Origin: Flemingiibacterium sp964603455
Lineage (GTDB): Bacteria; Bacillota; Clostridia; Oscillospirales; CAG-272
Direction: 5' to 3'
Assembly (NCBI GenBank): GCA_964603455.1
Contig: CAZRVL010000002.1
Span: 1-64,000, forward strand
DNA length: 64,000 bases
Part shown: positions 8,226 to 17,089 of the stretch, in pieces
Layout of the letters: each line of letters starts with the position of its first letter
How positions within the stretch are numbered: position 1 is the stretch's first letter
Notes under the pieces: generated by a model
Seen by the model: the letters and a program-made list of their open reading frames with translations, nothing else
Databases searched by the model: none
What the model was told of the DNA's origin: nothing
Program-made: the position numbers and the translations under genes

Positions 8226-9776
8226 ATGCTACTAAAAATTTTAATGATCTTGATCTTTCTCGGTATGACTACCGCTATCGGTCTTTGGTGCCGCAAAAAG
8301 GCGGTCAGTGTCAACGGATTCGTTCTCGGAGGACGCTCTGTAGGGCCTTGGCTCACCGCCTTTGCTTACGGAACTTCATATTTCTCCGCAGTCATATTCG
8401 TTGGATATGCCGGACAGTTCGGATGGAAATTCGGTATCGCCTCGACCTGGATCGGAATAGGCAATGCTCTTATCGGTTCGCTGCTCGCATGGGTTATCCT
8501 CGGCAGACGTACAAGAATCATGACACATCATCTCGGTGCGAAGACAATGCCGGAATTTTTCGAAAAGCGTTTCGGCTCTAAATCACTGAAGATCGCCGCA
8601 TCACTTATAACCTTTATATTCCTTATCCCCTACACCGCTTCGGTATACAACGGACTCTCCAGACTGTTCGTCATGGCATTCAATACCGAGACCTTCCATG
8701 TGGATTACACCTGGTGTGTTATCATCATGGCAATCATAACCGGCGTATACGTCATTCTCGGCGGCTATACAGCTACAGCAGTCAATGACTTCATTCAGGG
8801 CATAATCATGCTCGCTGGCATAATAGCCGTCATTGCAGCGGTACTTTCCGGAAACGGCGGCTTCATGAACGCTCTCAATTCGCTCTCGCAGATCCCCTCG
8901 GAAACAGCAGGAGCTGAAAATATGCTCGGCGCATACAATTCATTTTTCGGACCTGATCCCAAGAGCCTGCTCGGTGTTGTCATACTGACCTCGCTCGGTA
9001 CATGGGGACTTCCTCAGATGGTTCAGAAATTCTACTCTATAAAATCCGAAAATGACATCAAAAAGGGTGCGATAATCTCGACTATCTTCGCATTTGTTGT
9101 AGCAGGCGGAAGCTACTTTCTCGGCGGCTTCGGCAGACTGTACGGTGACAAGATCGAGTACTCCTCAAGCGGCGCACCTGTATACGACTCTATAATTCCT
9201 TCAATGCTTGAGACTCTTCCGGATATACTCATCGGAATAGTCATCGTCCTCGTGCTTTCGGCATCAATGTCAACCCTCTCATCTCTCGTTCTCACTTCAA
9301 GCTCAACTCTCACACTTGACCTTATCAAAGACAATGTGGTCAAGAATTTGAGCGAAAAGAAGCAGCTCATAATAATCCGTGTGCTCGTAGGTTTCTTTAT
9401 CATAATCTCGGCAGCTATAGCGATATTCCAGTACAGCTCGCCCAACGCATTCATAGCTCAGCTCATGGGTATTTCGTGGGGCGCATTGGCGGGTGCATTC
9501 TTAGCTCCCTTCCTGTACGGTCTTTACATAAAGAAGATCAGCCGTGCAGCTGTATGGACGAGCTTCATAGTCGGAGTCGGTCTCACTGTATCGAATATGT
9601 TCCTCAACTTCATATCCTCTCCGATAAATGCCGGTGCTATCGCTATGGTGCTCGGACTCATCTTAGTTCCGATAGTAAGTATATTCACAAAAAAACCGGA
9701 TATTGACGTTGATGAGATATTCACCTGCTACGATGAAAAAGTAATCGTGAGTGCAAAAACCTCTATTGAGGACTGA
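8226..9776 (+). CDS. Sodium:solute symporter (SSS family), T-box regulated
   Basis: 516 residues, about 13 membrane helices. The family signature is seen as GGRSVGPWLTAFAYGTSYFS near the N-terminus and GGYTATAVNDFIQGIIML mid-protein (PutP has GGY..V...DF.QG). The ATG at 8226 is used because the upstream in-frame ATG (8124) lies inside the T-box. GGAAGGG serves as ribosome binding site. SSS proteins couple sodium entry to uptake of amino acids, sugars or other organic solutes. Control by an amino-acid T-box means the cargo is probably an amino acid or peptide; if the UAC specifier is right, tyrosine or another aromatic compound. The gene ends at a bidirectional terminator. Confidence 0.9.
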   Translation: MLLKILMILIFLGMTTAIGLWCRKKAVSVNGFVLGGRSVGPWLTAFAYGTSYFSAVIFVGYAGQFGWKFGIASTWIGIGNALIGSLLAWVILGRRTRIMTHHLGAKTMPEFFEKRFGSKSLKIAASLITFIFLIPYTASVYNGLSRLFVMAFNTETFHVDYTWCVIIMAIITGVYVILGGYTATAVNDFIQGIIMLAGIIAVIAAVLSGNGGFMNALNSLSQIPSETAGAENMLGAYNSFFGPDPKSLLGVVILTSLGTWGLPQMVQKFYSIKSENDIKKGAIISTIFAFVVAGGSYFLGGFGRLYGDKIEYSSSGAPVYDSIIPSMLETLPDILIGIVIVLVLSASMSTLSSLVLTSSSTLTLDLIKDNVVKNLSEKKQLIIIRVLVGFFIIISAAIAIFQYSSPNAFIAQLMGISWGALAGAFLAPFLYGLYIKKISRAAVWTSFIVGVGLTVSNMFLNFISSPINAGAIAMVLGLILVPIVSIFTKKPDIDVDEIFTCYDEKVIVSAKTSIED

Positions 9777-9787
9777 AATTTAACAAC

Positions 9788-9820
9788 AAAAGTCAGTTGA
9801 AAATTCTCAACTGACTTTTT
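9788..9820. terminator. Bidirectional intrinsic terminator
   Basis: A 13-bp perfect stem (9788-9800 with 9807-9819, 6-nt loop) with A4 before and T5 within and after it serves both the symporter and the convergent GH95 gene. Confidence 0.88.
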
Positions 9821-9829
9821 GTATCAAGC

Positions 9830-11908
9830 TCATCCGTTAAAGGATACAGTTTTTCCGCCTCTTGCCTTAAGACCGCGGAAGGATAGCGGAAGATATTCCT
9901 TCGGGCAGGCAGGAAACAGCTCGATCTCACCGTTATGGCTTTGCATAAGCATTTCAACGATCGCTGCTGCCGCACCGAAATTTCCATCGATCTGAAACGG
10001 TGGATGGCTGTCGAAAAGATTATCTCTTGTAGAATCTACGAACAGCTTTCTAAGCATTTTCACTGCGGCTTCGCCGTCTCCGAGCCGCGCATAAAGTGCG
10101 GTGAGCCATGCGCACGACCATCCGGTATGTCCGCCGCCCTTTGAAAGCCGTCTTTCAAGCGTCACCTTAGCCGCCTGCATAAGCTCGGGCGTGTTTTTAT
10201 TTATTGCATGATCGGGATAAAGCGCGAACAAATGCGAAACGTGTCTGTGACCGGGTTCAGGCTCATCGTAATCCTCAAGCCACTCCATAAGCTGACCGTG
10301 TTTACCTATTTTGAGCTGCGGCAGCTTTTTGATGGCTTCTTTAGCTTCCTCAGCCTGAGCTTTGTCTATATTGAGAATATCCTCCATCTCAACATAAAAC
10401 TTAAGCAATCCGCCGATTATCTCAATATCCATAGTCGGTGACAAACAGAGATTCACAGACCTGCCATTATAATAATAGTGATTCTCAGGTGATGTAGACG
10501 GACCTGTCATGAGCATTCCATCCTTTTCAAACATATAATCAAGGAAGAATCTCGCTGAATCGTGTATATAGTCATATGCATTTTCGCGAAGAAAATCCAC
10601 ATCACCACTATATAAATAATGCTCCCACATCGAATAGCAAAGCCATGCTCCGCCGAGCTGCCATAATCCCCAAACACCGTCAGCTGCTGCCGTGAAGCCA
10701 TATATGTCCGAAAGATGATGCAGTACAGTACCGCGGCATCTGTAGTTCACACGTGCGGTCTCACGTCCGCTTTCGAGCAGATAATTATTCATATACTCAA
10801 ACAAAGGCTCGGCACATTCGGAAATATTTCCACTTTCCGCGATCCAATAATTCATTTGAAGATTTATGTTCGTGTGATAATCGGAATTCCACGGAGCAGA
10901 TGTATATGTATTCCAAACTCCCTGCAAATGCGCCGGAAGTGTTCCCTTTCTGCTCGATGAAACGAGCAAATAGCGTCCGAAATCGAAATACAGACCCAAA
11001 AGTCCGGCATCTGCCGCATTCTCATCATCTCTCATTAGTTTTAGTCGCTTATTCACCGGCATTTCGGAAAATTCATCTTTAAAAATTATCTCCGCACGGT
11101 TCATAAGTGCAAAAACATCCTCATTCGAACGAGCCTTTAATACTTCGTAGTCATAGGTCGGAAATTCAGGAGTTTCTCCGACTCCGATAACGACATATAT
11201 ATCGGTCTTATCTGCATCCTTTACATATAAGTGTTTTTTATCATTCGTCAGTTCACCGTTTGTTATGACCTTGATCAAAACGGTGAACGGTATTCCTCCA
11301 TGTGTCGGATGTGCTTCTATGCGAATTATATTTTCGCATATTTCAGCACGATCTATTCCAAAGTCATCGTATGTCAGATCGAGCTTCACAGGCTCTCCGT
11401 TCCATTTTCTCTCGTGACGCGAATATCCGATCTTAAGAGAATGTCTTCCGGTAAATCGGTTACATATCACATTGTCCGAATATGACGCAAAGCTCTCACG
11501 GCAATGTTCACATCCGTTTGCTCTATAGGTTATCTTCGCCGTTCCGGTATAGAGATCAAGCTCTCGTCTGTAATCTTCATATTCGTTTATTCCGGTTTCT
11601 ATGAGAAGCTCTCCGGCAGTCTCATTCGAGCCTACTCTGTGAAACGAGCCTTTAAACAGCTCATTTGCCAGATCATCGGCTTTTGACGGGTCTTCCAAAA
11701 GCGTTTTTCGAAGAGTCATAAGCTTATCGTAAAATTCCGGATCGGCAGTATCGAGCTTTTCACCGCTCCATATCCTCTCATGCGAAAGCTGTATACATTC
11801 GTTTCCAACACCACCATAAAGCATAGCACCCATATATCCGTTTCCAATAGGAGTACCGAGTTCCCACTCATCTGCCGGAAAATCAAGGTATAAAATATGT
11901 CTATCCAT
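9830..11908 (-). CDS. GH95 alpha-L-fucosidase-like enzyme, C-terminally short
   Basis: 692 residues. The N-terminal motif WELGTPIGNGYMGAMLYGG, then CIQLSHERIWSG, marks GH95. Catalytic candidates follow the known B. bifidum pattern: Asn347 and Asn349 in HTNINLQMNYW, the acid Glu475 in PSTSPENHY, and Asp641 in FQIDGNFG. No signal peptide, so probably cytoplasmic. The protein stops soon after GLKARGGKTVSF, where most family members have roughly 50-70 more residues of a C-terminal beta domain. The stop lies against the terminator. The ATG at 11908 follows GGAGGACAGA, which is inside the last codons of the upstream CPBP gene (8-bp overlap), so translation is probably coupled. The substrate could be alpha-1,2-fucosides or, as in some GH95 enzymes, galactosides. 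Confidence 0.88.
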   Translation of the reverse strand: MDRHILYLDFPADEWELGTPIGNGYMGAMLYGGVGNECIQLSHERIWSGEKLDTADPEFYDKLMTLRKTLLEDPSKADDLANELFKGSFHRVGSNETAGELLIETGINEYEDYRRELDLYTGTAKITYRANGCEHCRESFASYSDNVICNRFTGRHSLKIGYSRHERKWNGEPVKLDLTYDDFGIDRAEICENIIRIEAHPTHGGIPFTVLIKVITNGELTNDKKHLYVKDADKTDIYVVIGVGETPEFPTYDYEVLKARSNEDVFALMNRAEIIFKDEFSEMPVNKRLKLMRDDENAADAGLLGLYFDFGRYLLVSSSRKGTLPAHLQGVWNTYTSAPWNSDYHTNINLQMNYWIAESGNISECAEPLFEYMNNYLLESGRETARVNYRCRGTVLHHLSDIYGFTAAADGVWGLWQLGGAWLCYSMWEHYLYSGDVDFLRENAYDYIHDSARFFLDYMFEKDGMLMTGPSTSPENHYYYNGRSVNLCLSPTMDIEIIGGLLKFYVEMEDILNIDKAQAEEAKEAIKKLPQLKIGKHGQLMEWLEDYDEPEPGHRHVSHLFALYPDHAINKNTPELMQAAKVTLERRLSKGGGHTGWSCAWLTALYARLGDGEAAVKMLRKLFVDSTRDNLFDSHPPFQIDGNFGAAAAIVEMLMQSHNGEIELFPACPKEYLPLSFRGLKARGGKTVSFNG

Positions 11909-12770
11909 TCTGTCCTCCGAAGGTATATTCAACCTTATATTTATTCGTGTTCATTATATATATCAGCAATGCAAGCGATAGTGCCGCACCTGCGATCATT
12001 ATCAGTCCCAATATGAATTGATCTGTTTCACCTATAAAGCTCATAGCCACTGAGAACAGATTAAATCCGAAATGCACCAATATCGATGCGGTCAAGGAAT
12101 TATACTTTATCCTTATATAGCAAATAATGTATCCGATCAGAGAGGCATACAGCATCTGTATAACATTTCCATGCGCAACTCCGAATATCCATGCCGATAT
12201 TAGCATAGCCGCAAACATCGGCATTCCTTTGGCAAGCCTTGAATATATAAGTCCCCTGAAGGTCACTTCCTCAACGATAGGCGCACATATCAGTGTCGTT
12301 ATAAGAGTTATAGCGATCCCGGCTTCACTTATCACCGCAGTAGCTTCGGCATATGATTCGATCCAGCTCTCGGGAAACGGAATTATTCCGATAATGACCG
12401 ACACGAGCATATTGAGCGAAAATCCAAACAATATCAATATTGGTATTTGAGAGAGCGGCAGCTTTGTTATTCCGACCTCAAAAAGCGGCTTTTTGCCCCT
12501 GAGCTTGAAAATTATGAAATATGTGATCAGAGTAAGCAGACCTGCGGCTACTGTTATGTGAAGTGAAAATCGGTTTACAGTTTCATATACATAATAATAT
12601 ATTTCATCAGCAAACGCATAATAGTCATTCAATCCGCCTTCATATTGAGATAGTGCGGATGCAGCCGCTCCGGCAGCTACAAAATTTACAGCTATAACCT
12701 GCCAAACATAATATACTGCAAAATACGCGACAGCTTTTCCGACAGCTTTAAAAAAATCCTTCGCCGACAT
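11901..12770 (-). CDS. CPBP family intramembrane glutamic endopeptidase
   Basis: About 289 residues with seven to eight membrane helices. The active-site motifs of the CPBP (CAAX/Abi-like) family are present: EEVTFRG (Glu167-Glu168 from this start), FGVAHGN and a later HFGFN. These enzymes cleave within the membrane; roles include protein maturation and bacteriocin immunity, and none can be assigned here. ATG at 12770 is chosen because AGGAAGGA lies upstream. Longer starts (12797, 12818) lack a ribosome binding site, and a TATAAT-like box at about 12826-12831 would make the longest form nearly leaderless. Its 3' end overlaps the GH95 start by 8 bp. Confidence 0.85.
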   Translation of the reverse strand: MSAKDFFKAVGKAVAYFAVYYVWQVIAVNFVAAGAAASALSQYEGGLNDYYAFADEIYYYVYETVNRFSLHITVAAGLLTLITYFIIFKLRGKKPLFEVGITKLPLSQIPILILFGFSLNMLVSVIIGIIPFPESWIESYAEATAVISEAGIAITLITTLICAPIVEEVTFRGLIYSRLAKGMPMFAAMLISAWIFGVAHGNVIQMLYASLIGYIICYIRIKYNSLTASILVHFGFNLFSVAMSFIGETDQFILGLIMIAGAALSLALLIYIMNTNKYKVEYTFGGQNG

Positions 12771-12959
12771 TCTTATACCATTCCTTCCTATCGACATATG
12801 ACTGTTTTGAAAATACATAACTTGAATTATATCATATCAGGTCGAAAAAATAAACCTATTTTTTGTAAACACAAGAGAAAAATTTACAAAATCTGTTTTA
12901 ATTTCCGTGAAAGGTATGGTATAATTTTATTTAAAGAACACACTTAAAAGGATATTATC

Positions 12960-14144
12960 ATGAATAAAGAAATATACGAGCTCTTTTGTGAGATAATCGA
13001 ACGCTCAATACTAAAAAAAGCAATATTTTCAAAGCCATCCGACAAATCGATAATAAGGCTCACGGTATCGCCGTTCAAAGCTAAAAGCGGTGACATAATG
13101 TTAGCCTTCGAAACGCTTCAAAGCGACAACAAAGCCATACGCAAAAATGTCGAATGTACGCCCGATATTCTCGCTGATAAATGCGCCGACTTCAGACAGG
13201 TCAATATATTGACGACTGCCGGAGACCTAGAAATACGCCGTTCAAAATCCGATTCGATACGCATATTCGGAAAGCTATCTAAGGATGCCAAAAAGGTCGA
13301 GCTTTCAGACCACGATGGAAAAAAGCAGTACATCATCGACCCCGAGCGCGATTCTGGATTTCTTATCGAGCTTGGTCTCGCAGACAAAAACGGTCGCATA
13401 CATGACAAAAAGCAGGCAAAATTCCGTCAGATAAATCGTTTTCTCGAAATAATACAGACTATAGAAAATAATCTTCCGACAGACCGTGCTGCTGTGATAT
13501 ACGATCTCTGCTGCGGAAAAAGCTATCTAACATTCGCTGTATATTATTATTTTGCAATTCTTAAAAAGCGAGATATACGTATGTACGGTGTCGATCTTAA
13601 AGCCGATGTTATAGATTTCTGCAACAAGGCTGCCAAAAATCAAGGATTTGAAAATCTGAGCTTTGTTCACGGAAACATAAATGAATATACTCCGCCCGAA
13701 AAGCCGGATATGGTCATATCGCTCCATGCCTGCGATATTGCAACCGATATAGTACTATACAATGCTGTTCGCTGGGGAGCCTCGGTGATACTTTCGACTC
13801 CATGCTGTCATCATGAAATGTCGCGCCAACTGTCTGAAAAAGTAGAAGCACCGATGAGAGCTGAGCTTGATTTCATACTTTCAAGTCCAATGCTCAAGCA
13901 AAAGCTATGTGACACACTGACAGATGCGCTGAGAGTAAAACGGCTGTTCTCCTGCGGATATGATGTCACGACACTCGAACTTATCGACCCAGATGAAACA
14001 CCGAAAAATTTAATGATCCGCGCTGTTTTCGACAAAGCCATGACAGAAGCTCAAAAGGAAAAATATCTAAACGAATATCACTCGATATGCGAGGGCTTGG
14101 GAGTGAATCCGTTTTTGGAAAAGCTACTGAAAAATGAAAGCTGA
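12960..14144 (+). CDS. Class I SAM-dependent methyltransferase (GSTCD/METTL-like)
   Basis: 394 residues. The C-terminal half is a Rossmann methyltransferase: motif I VIYDLCCGKSYLTF, YGVDLKADVIDF, then DMVISLHACDIATD and the Cys-His segment STPCCHHEM. That combination marks a family of uncharacterised methyltransferases probably acting on RNA or protein. The N-terminal 140 residues carry a separate domain that I do not recognise. A TATAAT box at 12920-12925 and AAGG before the ATG support the start. The next gene overlaps by 11 bp and is probably cotranslated. Confidence 0.8.
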   Translation: MNKEIYELFCEIIERSILKKAIFSKPSDKSIIRLTVSPFKAKSGDIMLAFETLQSDNKAIRKNVECTPDILADKCADFRQVNILTTAGDLEIRRSKSDSIRIFGKLSKDAKKVELSDHDGKKQYIIDPERDSGFLIELGLADKNGRIHDKKQAKFRQINRFLEIIQTIENNLPTDRAAVIYDLCCGKSYLTFAVYYYFAILKKRDIRMYGVDLKADVIDFCNKAAKNQGFENLSFVHGNINEYTPPEKPDMVISLHACDIATDIVLYNAVRWGASVILSTPCCHHEMSRQLSEKVEAPMRAELDFILSSPMLKQKLCDTLTDALRVKRLFSCGYDVTTLELIDPDETPKNLMIRAVFDKAMTEAQKEKYLNEYHSICEGLGVNPFLEKLLKNES

Positions 14145-14964
14145 AAAGATATTAAACAGGATAACCGTCTCTGCGGTCGGAATCATCTGTGTTTATTTCG
14201 GAATATACCTTATTCTCTGTCTGTTCGGATTCGATTCAAGACTTATGTCACTTATAGCGGTATTTATAATATCAGCCGTATTGCTTCCGGTGATATTCAG
14301 AGATAAATTAAAAGGCATTTTAAAAAAAGCATATCGTCCGCTCCAAATAATCTTTACCTCGCTCATGTGCATATATCTCGTGACATTAGCAGCATTTTGG
14401 TGCTATATAGGATTCGATTCGGCAAAAAATGCCGACAATTACGCAATAACAGCTTCCGCGAACGGTGACAGCGGTGCTGATACTCTGATAATTGTTTTCG
14501 GGTGCAGGACATATGATTACGGTCCGAGCAAAACTCTTAAGCTCAGGCTCGATGAATCGATAAAGCTTTTGAATGCACTTCGGGAGGCTGTCTGCATAGT
14601 AAGCGGCGGACAAGGAGCTAACGAACCGACCACCGAAGCCGAAGCAATGCGCGAATATCTGACAGCTCACGGTATCGATGAGACTCGAATAATGCTTGAG
14701 CCAAATTCACACTCCACAAGCGAAAATATTCGCTTTACAAAGGAGCTAACCGAGGAGCTTGGCATATCGCCTTCACGGATAATAGGCGTTTCAACGGCAT
14801 TCCATCTTCCAAGGATCGAAGCACTGTTCAAAAGATATTGGTGTCCTGTAGAGGTATGCGCCGCACCGTCACCGAACATCGCCCTGCAATATGTCAGCAT
14901 GGTACGTGAATATTTTTCATATATCAAGATGGCATTCTTCGATACCATGACCTTCAAGCTTTAG
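14134..14964 (+). CDS. YdcF/SanA/ElyC family membrane protein (DUF218)
   Basis: 276 residues: three membrane helices in the first 95 residues, then a DUF218 domain with LIIVFGCR, LRLDESIKLL, VSGGQG, TEAEAMREYL, NSHSTSENIRF and STAFHLPRIEALF. The family acts at the envelope (ElyC and SanA affect peptidoglycan and vancomycin sensitivity in E. coli); the reaction is not established. It overlaps the methyltransferase by 11 bp and its 3' end overlaps the convergent AraC gene by 11 bp, leaving no terminator between them. Confidence 0.88.
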   Translation: MKAEKILNRITVSAVGIICVYFGIYLILCLFGFDSRLMSLIAVFIISAVLLPVIFRDKLKGILKKAYRPLQIIFTSLMCIYLVTLAAFWCYIGFDSAKNADNYAITASANGDSGADTLIIVFGCRTYDYGPSKTLKLRLDESIKLLNALREAVCIVSGGQGANEPTTEAEAMREYLTAHGIDETRIMLEPNSHSTSENIRFTKELTEELGISPSRIIGVSTAFHLPRIEALFKRYWCPVEVCAAPSPNIALQYVSMVREYFSYIKMAFFDTMTFKL

Positions 14965-15727
14965 TATCCTTTCGATCACGCATAAATTTATAATAATGCG
15001 AACTGTCGCAAAAGCCCAGCATATCGACTACCTGCTGAACCTTGAATCTTCCGGTAGATATAAGCTCGTCGGCAAGCTCCATACGCATTTTATTTCGGTA
15101 TTCACGCGGAGATAGTCCGTTCGAGCATTCTTTGAACAATATCCTGAAACCGGTCTCGGACATATGGCACTCATGCGCCAATTTTGATGTATCTGCCGGA
15201 AGCTCGGGATGACGGCAGATCTCAAGCATTTTCTCTCTGACCGCTCTCTGAGCGGTGGTGAGTCCGTCAAGCACGGCTATAGATGATATTTCCGAAAGCA
15301 GTCGGTATATCTCGGCCTTCACACGCATTTTATCCGAACGATTTTCGGCGACAGCTTCAAAGCGTCTCCGAAGTCGTTCGTCTTTTATTACGTAAAACGG
15401 TGCATCAATATATATTTGATCAGTCGCATTTTTAAGCTTAAAATCTATGTATATCCCCTCAGAGCTTTCGCAATCGGTAAGCTCTGAATAATATAATGCT
15501 CCGGTAGGTATGAATATTCCCTCTCCCGGGTTCAGAGTAAGCAAAAGCTTATCATTTTTATAATAATTTCGCTTTCCCGATATTTGATAATACAGCAGAT
15601 CGGTACTTCTTCCGACATTCCAATTCTGAACATATCTTCGCTCATCCTTCCAGATCGCTTTCGCCGCTCCGATAAAGCATACATCGGCATCAAGAGTAGA
15701 AAGCTCTGAAAATTTCACCTTCAACAT
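14954..15727 (-). CDS. AraC family transcriptional regulator
   Basis: 257 residues: an N-terminal cupin-type sensor (NPGEGIFIPTGALYYSEL) and a C-terminal double helix-turn-helix (LAHECHMSETGFRILFKEC, LSPREYRNKMRMELADELI, VVDMLGFCDSSHYYKFMR). ATG at 15727 is preferred, as AAAGGAA lies 10 nt upstream; a TTG at 15736 would be too close to it. It is divergent from the Gfo/Idh gene at 15918 and, further on, the GH38 gene at 17090, which it probably controls. The inducer is unknown. Confidence 0.87.
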   Translation of the reverse strand: MLKVKFSELSTLDADVCFIGAAKAIWKDERRYVQNWNVGRSTDLLYYQISGKRNYYKNDKLLLTLNPGEGIFIPTGALYYSELTDCESSEGIYIDFKLKNATDQIYIDAPFYVIKDERLRRRFEAVAENRSDKMRVKAEIYRLLSEISSIAVLDGLTTAQRAVREKMLEICRHPELPADTSKLAHECHMSETGFRILFKECSNGLSPREYRNKMRMELADELISTGRFKVQQVVDMLGFCDSSHYYKFMRDRKDTKA

Positions 15728-15917
15728 AATAAACAATTCCTTTCACCATTTATGAGCATTGATCATCCAACGGTCGTTTATTTTAGGTTATCACATCTCA
15801 ACTATTAAAAAATTTTTGTTGTAACGTACACAATTTTGCCGTTATATACATTGTATCACAAATCAAAAAGTATTACAATATATATTGCCAAAATAATTTT
15901 TCGAAAGGATGAAAACA

Positions 15918-16976
15918 ATGAAAGAAAGCATAAGAGTAGGACTTATAGGCTGCGGCGGTATCGCGAATAAACATCTAAATGAGCTTTCAAACGGAAAAGG
16001 CTGCGAGATATACGCACTCTGTGACATAAACGAGGACAGACTCAGGATCGATGGTGAAAAATACAACGTTCCGATCGAACGGAGATTCAAGGATTATCAC
16101 GAGCTTATAAATCTCCCAGGGGTCGATGCAGTCGATATATGCACACCGAATTGTCTTCACGTTCCGATGTCTAAAGCGGCAGTTGAGGCAGGTAAGCCTT
16201 TTTGCTGTGAGAAGCCGCTCGGTATAAGCTACGATGAAACTCTTGAGCTTGAAAAAGCCGCTGACGAAAAGGGAATAAAATCTATGGTATGCTTCTCATA
16301 CCGCTTTCTCCCTGCGGTAAGATACGCAAGGCACCTGGTGGATGAAGGAAAGATCGGAAAAGTCATCACATTCTATGCTCAGTATTTCAAGTCGAGCGCA
16401 TTTATGAAAGATCGCAGACTTGATTGGCGTTTTGTCGGAAAGGACGCTCGCTATGGCGTTTCGGGAGATTTAGGCGTGCATATCCTTGATCTCGCTTCAT
16501 TCCTTTCAGGAGATGTTACTTCACTTGCGGCCGATCTCGGAATCGCCGTGCATGAGCGCAGAAGGCTCAACAGCGATGAATTTGCACCTGTCGAGACCGA
16601 TGATTTCTGTCATTTTCTCGCAAAATTTGACGGCGGTGCTTCGGCGACCTTTTCAATAACCCGTGCGGCATACGGAAATACAAACACAATACGAGTAGAG
16701 GTATACGGCGAAACCGGTGCATTCCGTTTTGATCTGAATCACCCTGAAAAGCTTGAATATTACACCGGCGGCATAAAGGAAGGCAATGCAATTGAGCACA
16801 TGGAGACCATAGATGTTCCGAAGGAATTTTACACCTCGCAGATGCAGTGCTTCATCGATCTGCTGCGCGGAGAGCCGGACAGATATATCCCTAATCTTCA
16901 CGATGGAGTCAAGCTTCAAAGAGTGCTCGATGCGATACTCGAATCTGATAAGAAGCGTGCGTGGGTGAATATTTGA
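15918..16976 (+). CDS. Gfo/Idh/MocA family oxidoreductase
   Basis: 352 residues. An N-terminal NAD(P)-binding Rossmann fold (VGLIGCGGIANKH) is followed by the EKP signature (FCCEKPLGISYDE) and the C-terminal alpha/beta domain with GDLGVHILDLASFL, the helix that usually carries catalytic Asp/His. The family oxidises or reduces sugars, inositols and sugar derivatives at one hydroxyl. The second ATG (15918) is used because AAAGGAT overlaps the first one at 15909. It lies downstream of the divergent AraC gene and before a GH38 mannosidase that has its own promoter, which suggests a step in breakdown of a mannose-type or modified glycoside. Confidence 0.88.
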   Translation: MKESIRVGLIGCGGIANKHLNELSNGKGCEIYALCDINEDRLRIDGEKYNVPIERRFKDYHELINLPGVDAVDICTPNCLHVPMSKAAVEAGKPFCCEKPLGISYDETLELEKAADEKGIKSMVCFSYRFLPAVRYARHLVDEGKIGKVITFYAQYFKSSAFMKDRRLDWRFVGKDARYGVSGDLGVHILDLASFLSGDVTSLAADLGIAVHERRRLNSDEFAPVETDDFCHFLAKFDGGASATFSITRAAYGNTNTIRVEVYGETGAFRFDLNHPEKLEYYTGGIKEGNAIEHMETIDVPKEFYTSQMQCFIDLLRGEPDRYIPNLHDGVKLQRVLDAILESDKKRAWVNI

Positions 16977-17025
16977 TCATTTGTACTGATTGGACAATTT
17001 CAAAAAATAATGTCCATTCCGTGTA

Positions 17026-17054
17026 TTGACATCCCCAACTCGGTGTGGTATAAT
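17026..17054 (+). promoter_or_regulatory. Promoter of the GH38 gene, with a possible upstream operator
   Basis: TTGACA (17026-17031), a 17-bp spacer and TATAAT (17049-17054), all consensus. Just upstream, TGGACA (16991-16996) and TGTCCA (17011-17016) form a spaced inverted repeat without a U-run, which could be a regulator site. Confidence 0.88.
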
Positions 17055-17089
17055 AAAAATAACACATTAAAGATATTTTGGAGGATACC

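Noticed and set aside
16991..17016. TGGACA/TGTCCA inverted repeat as a terminator after the Gfo/Idh gene
   Set aside because: Only six base pairs, a 14-nt loop and no U-run; a protein-binding site is more likely.
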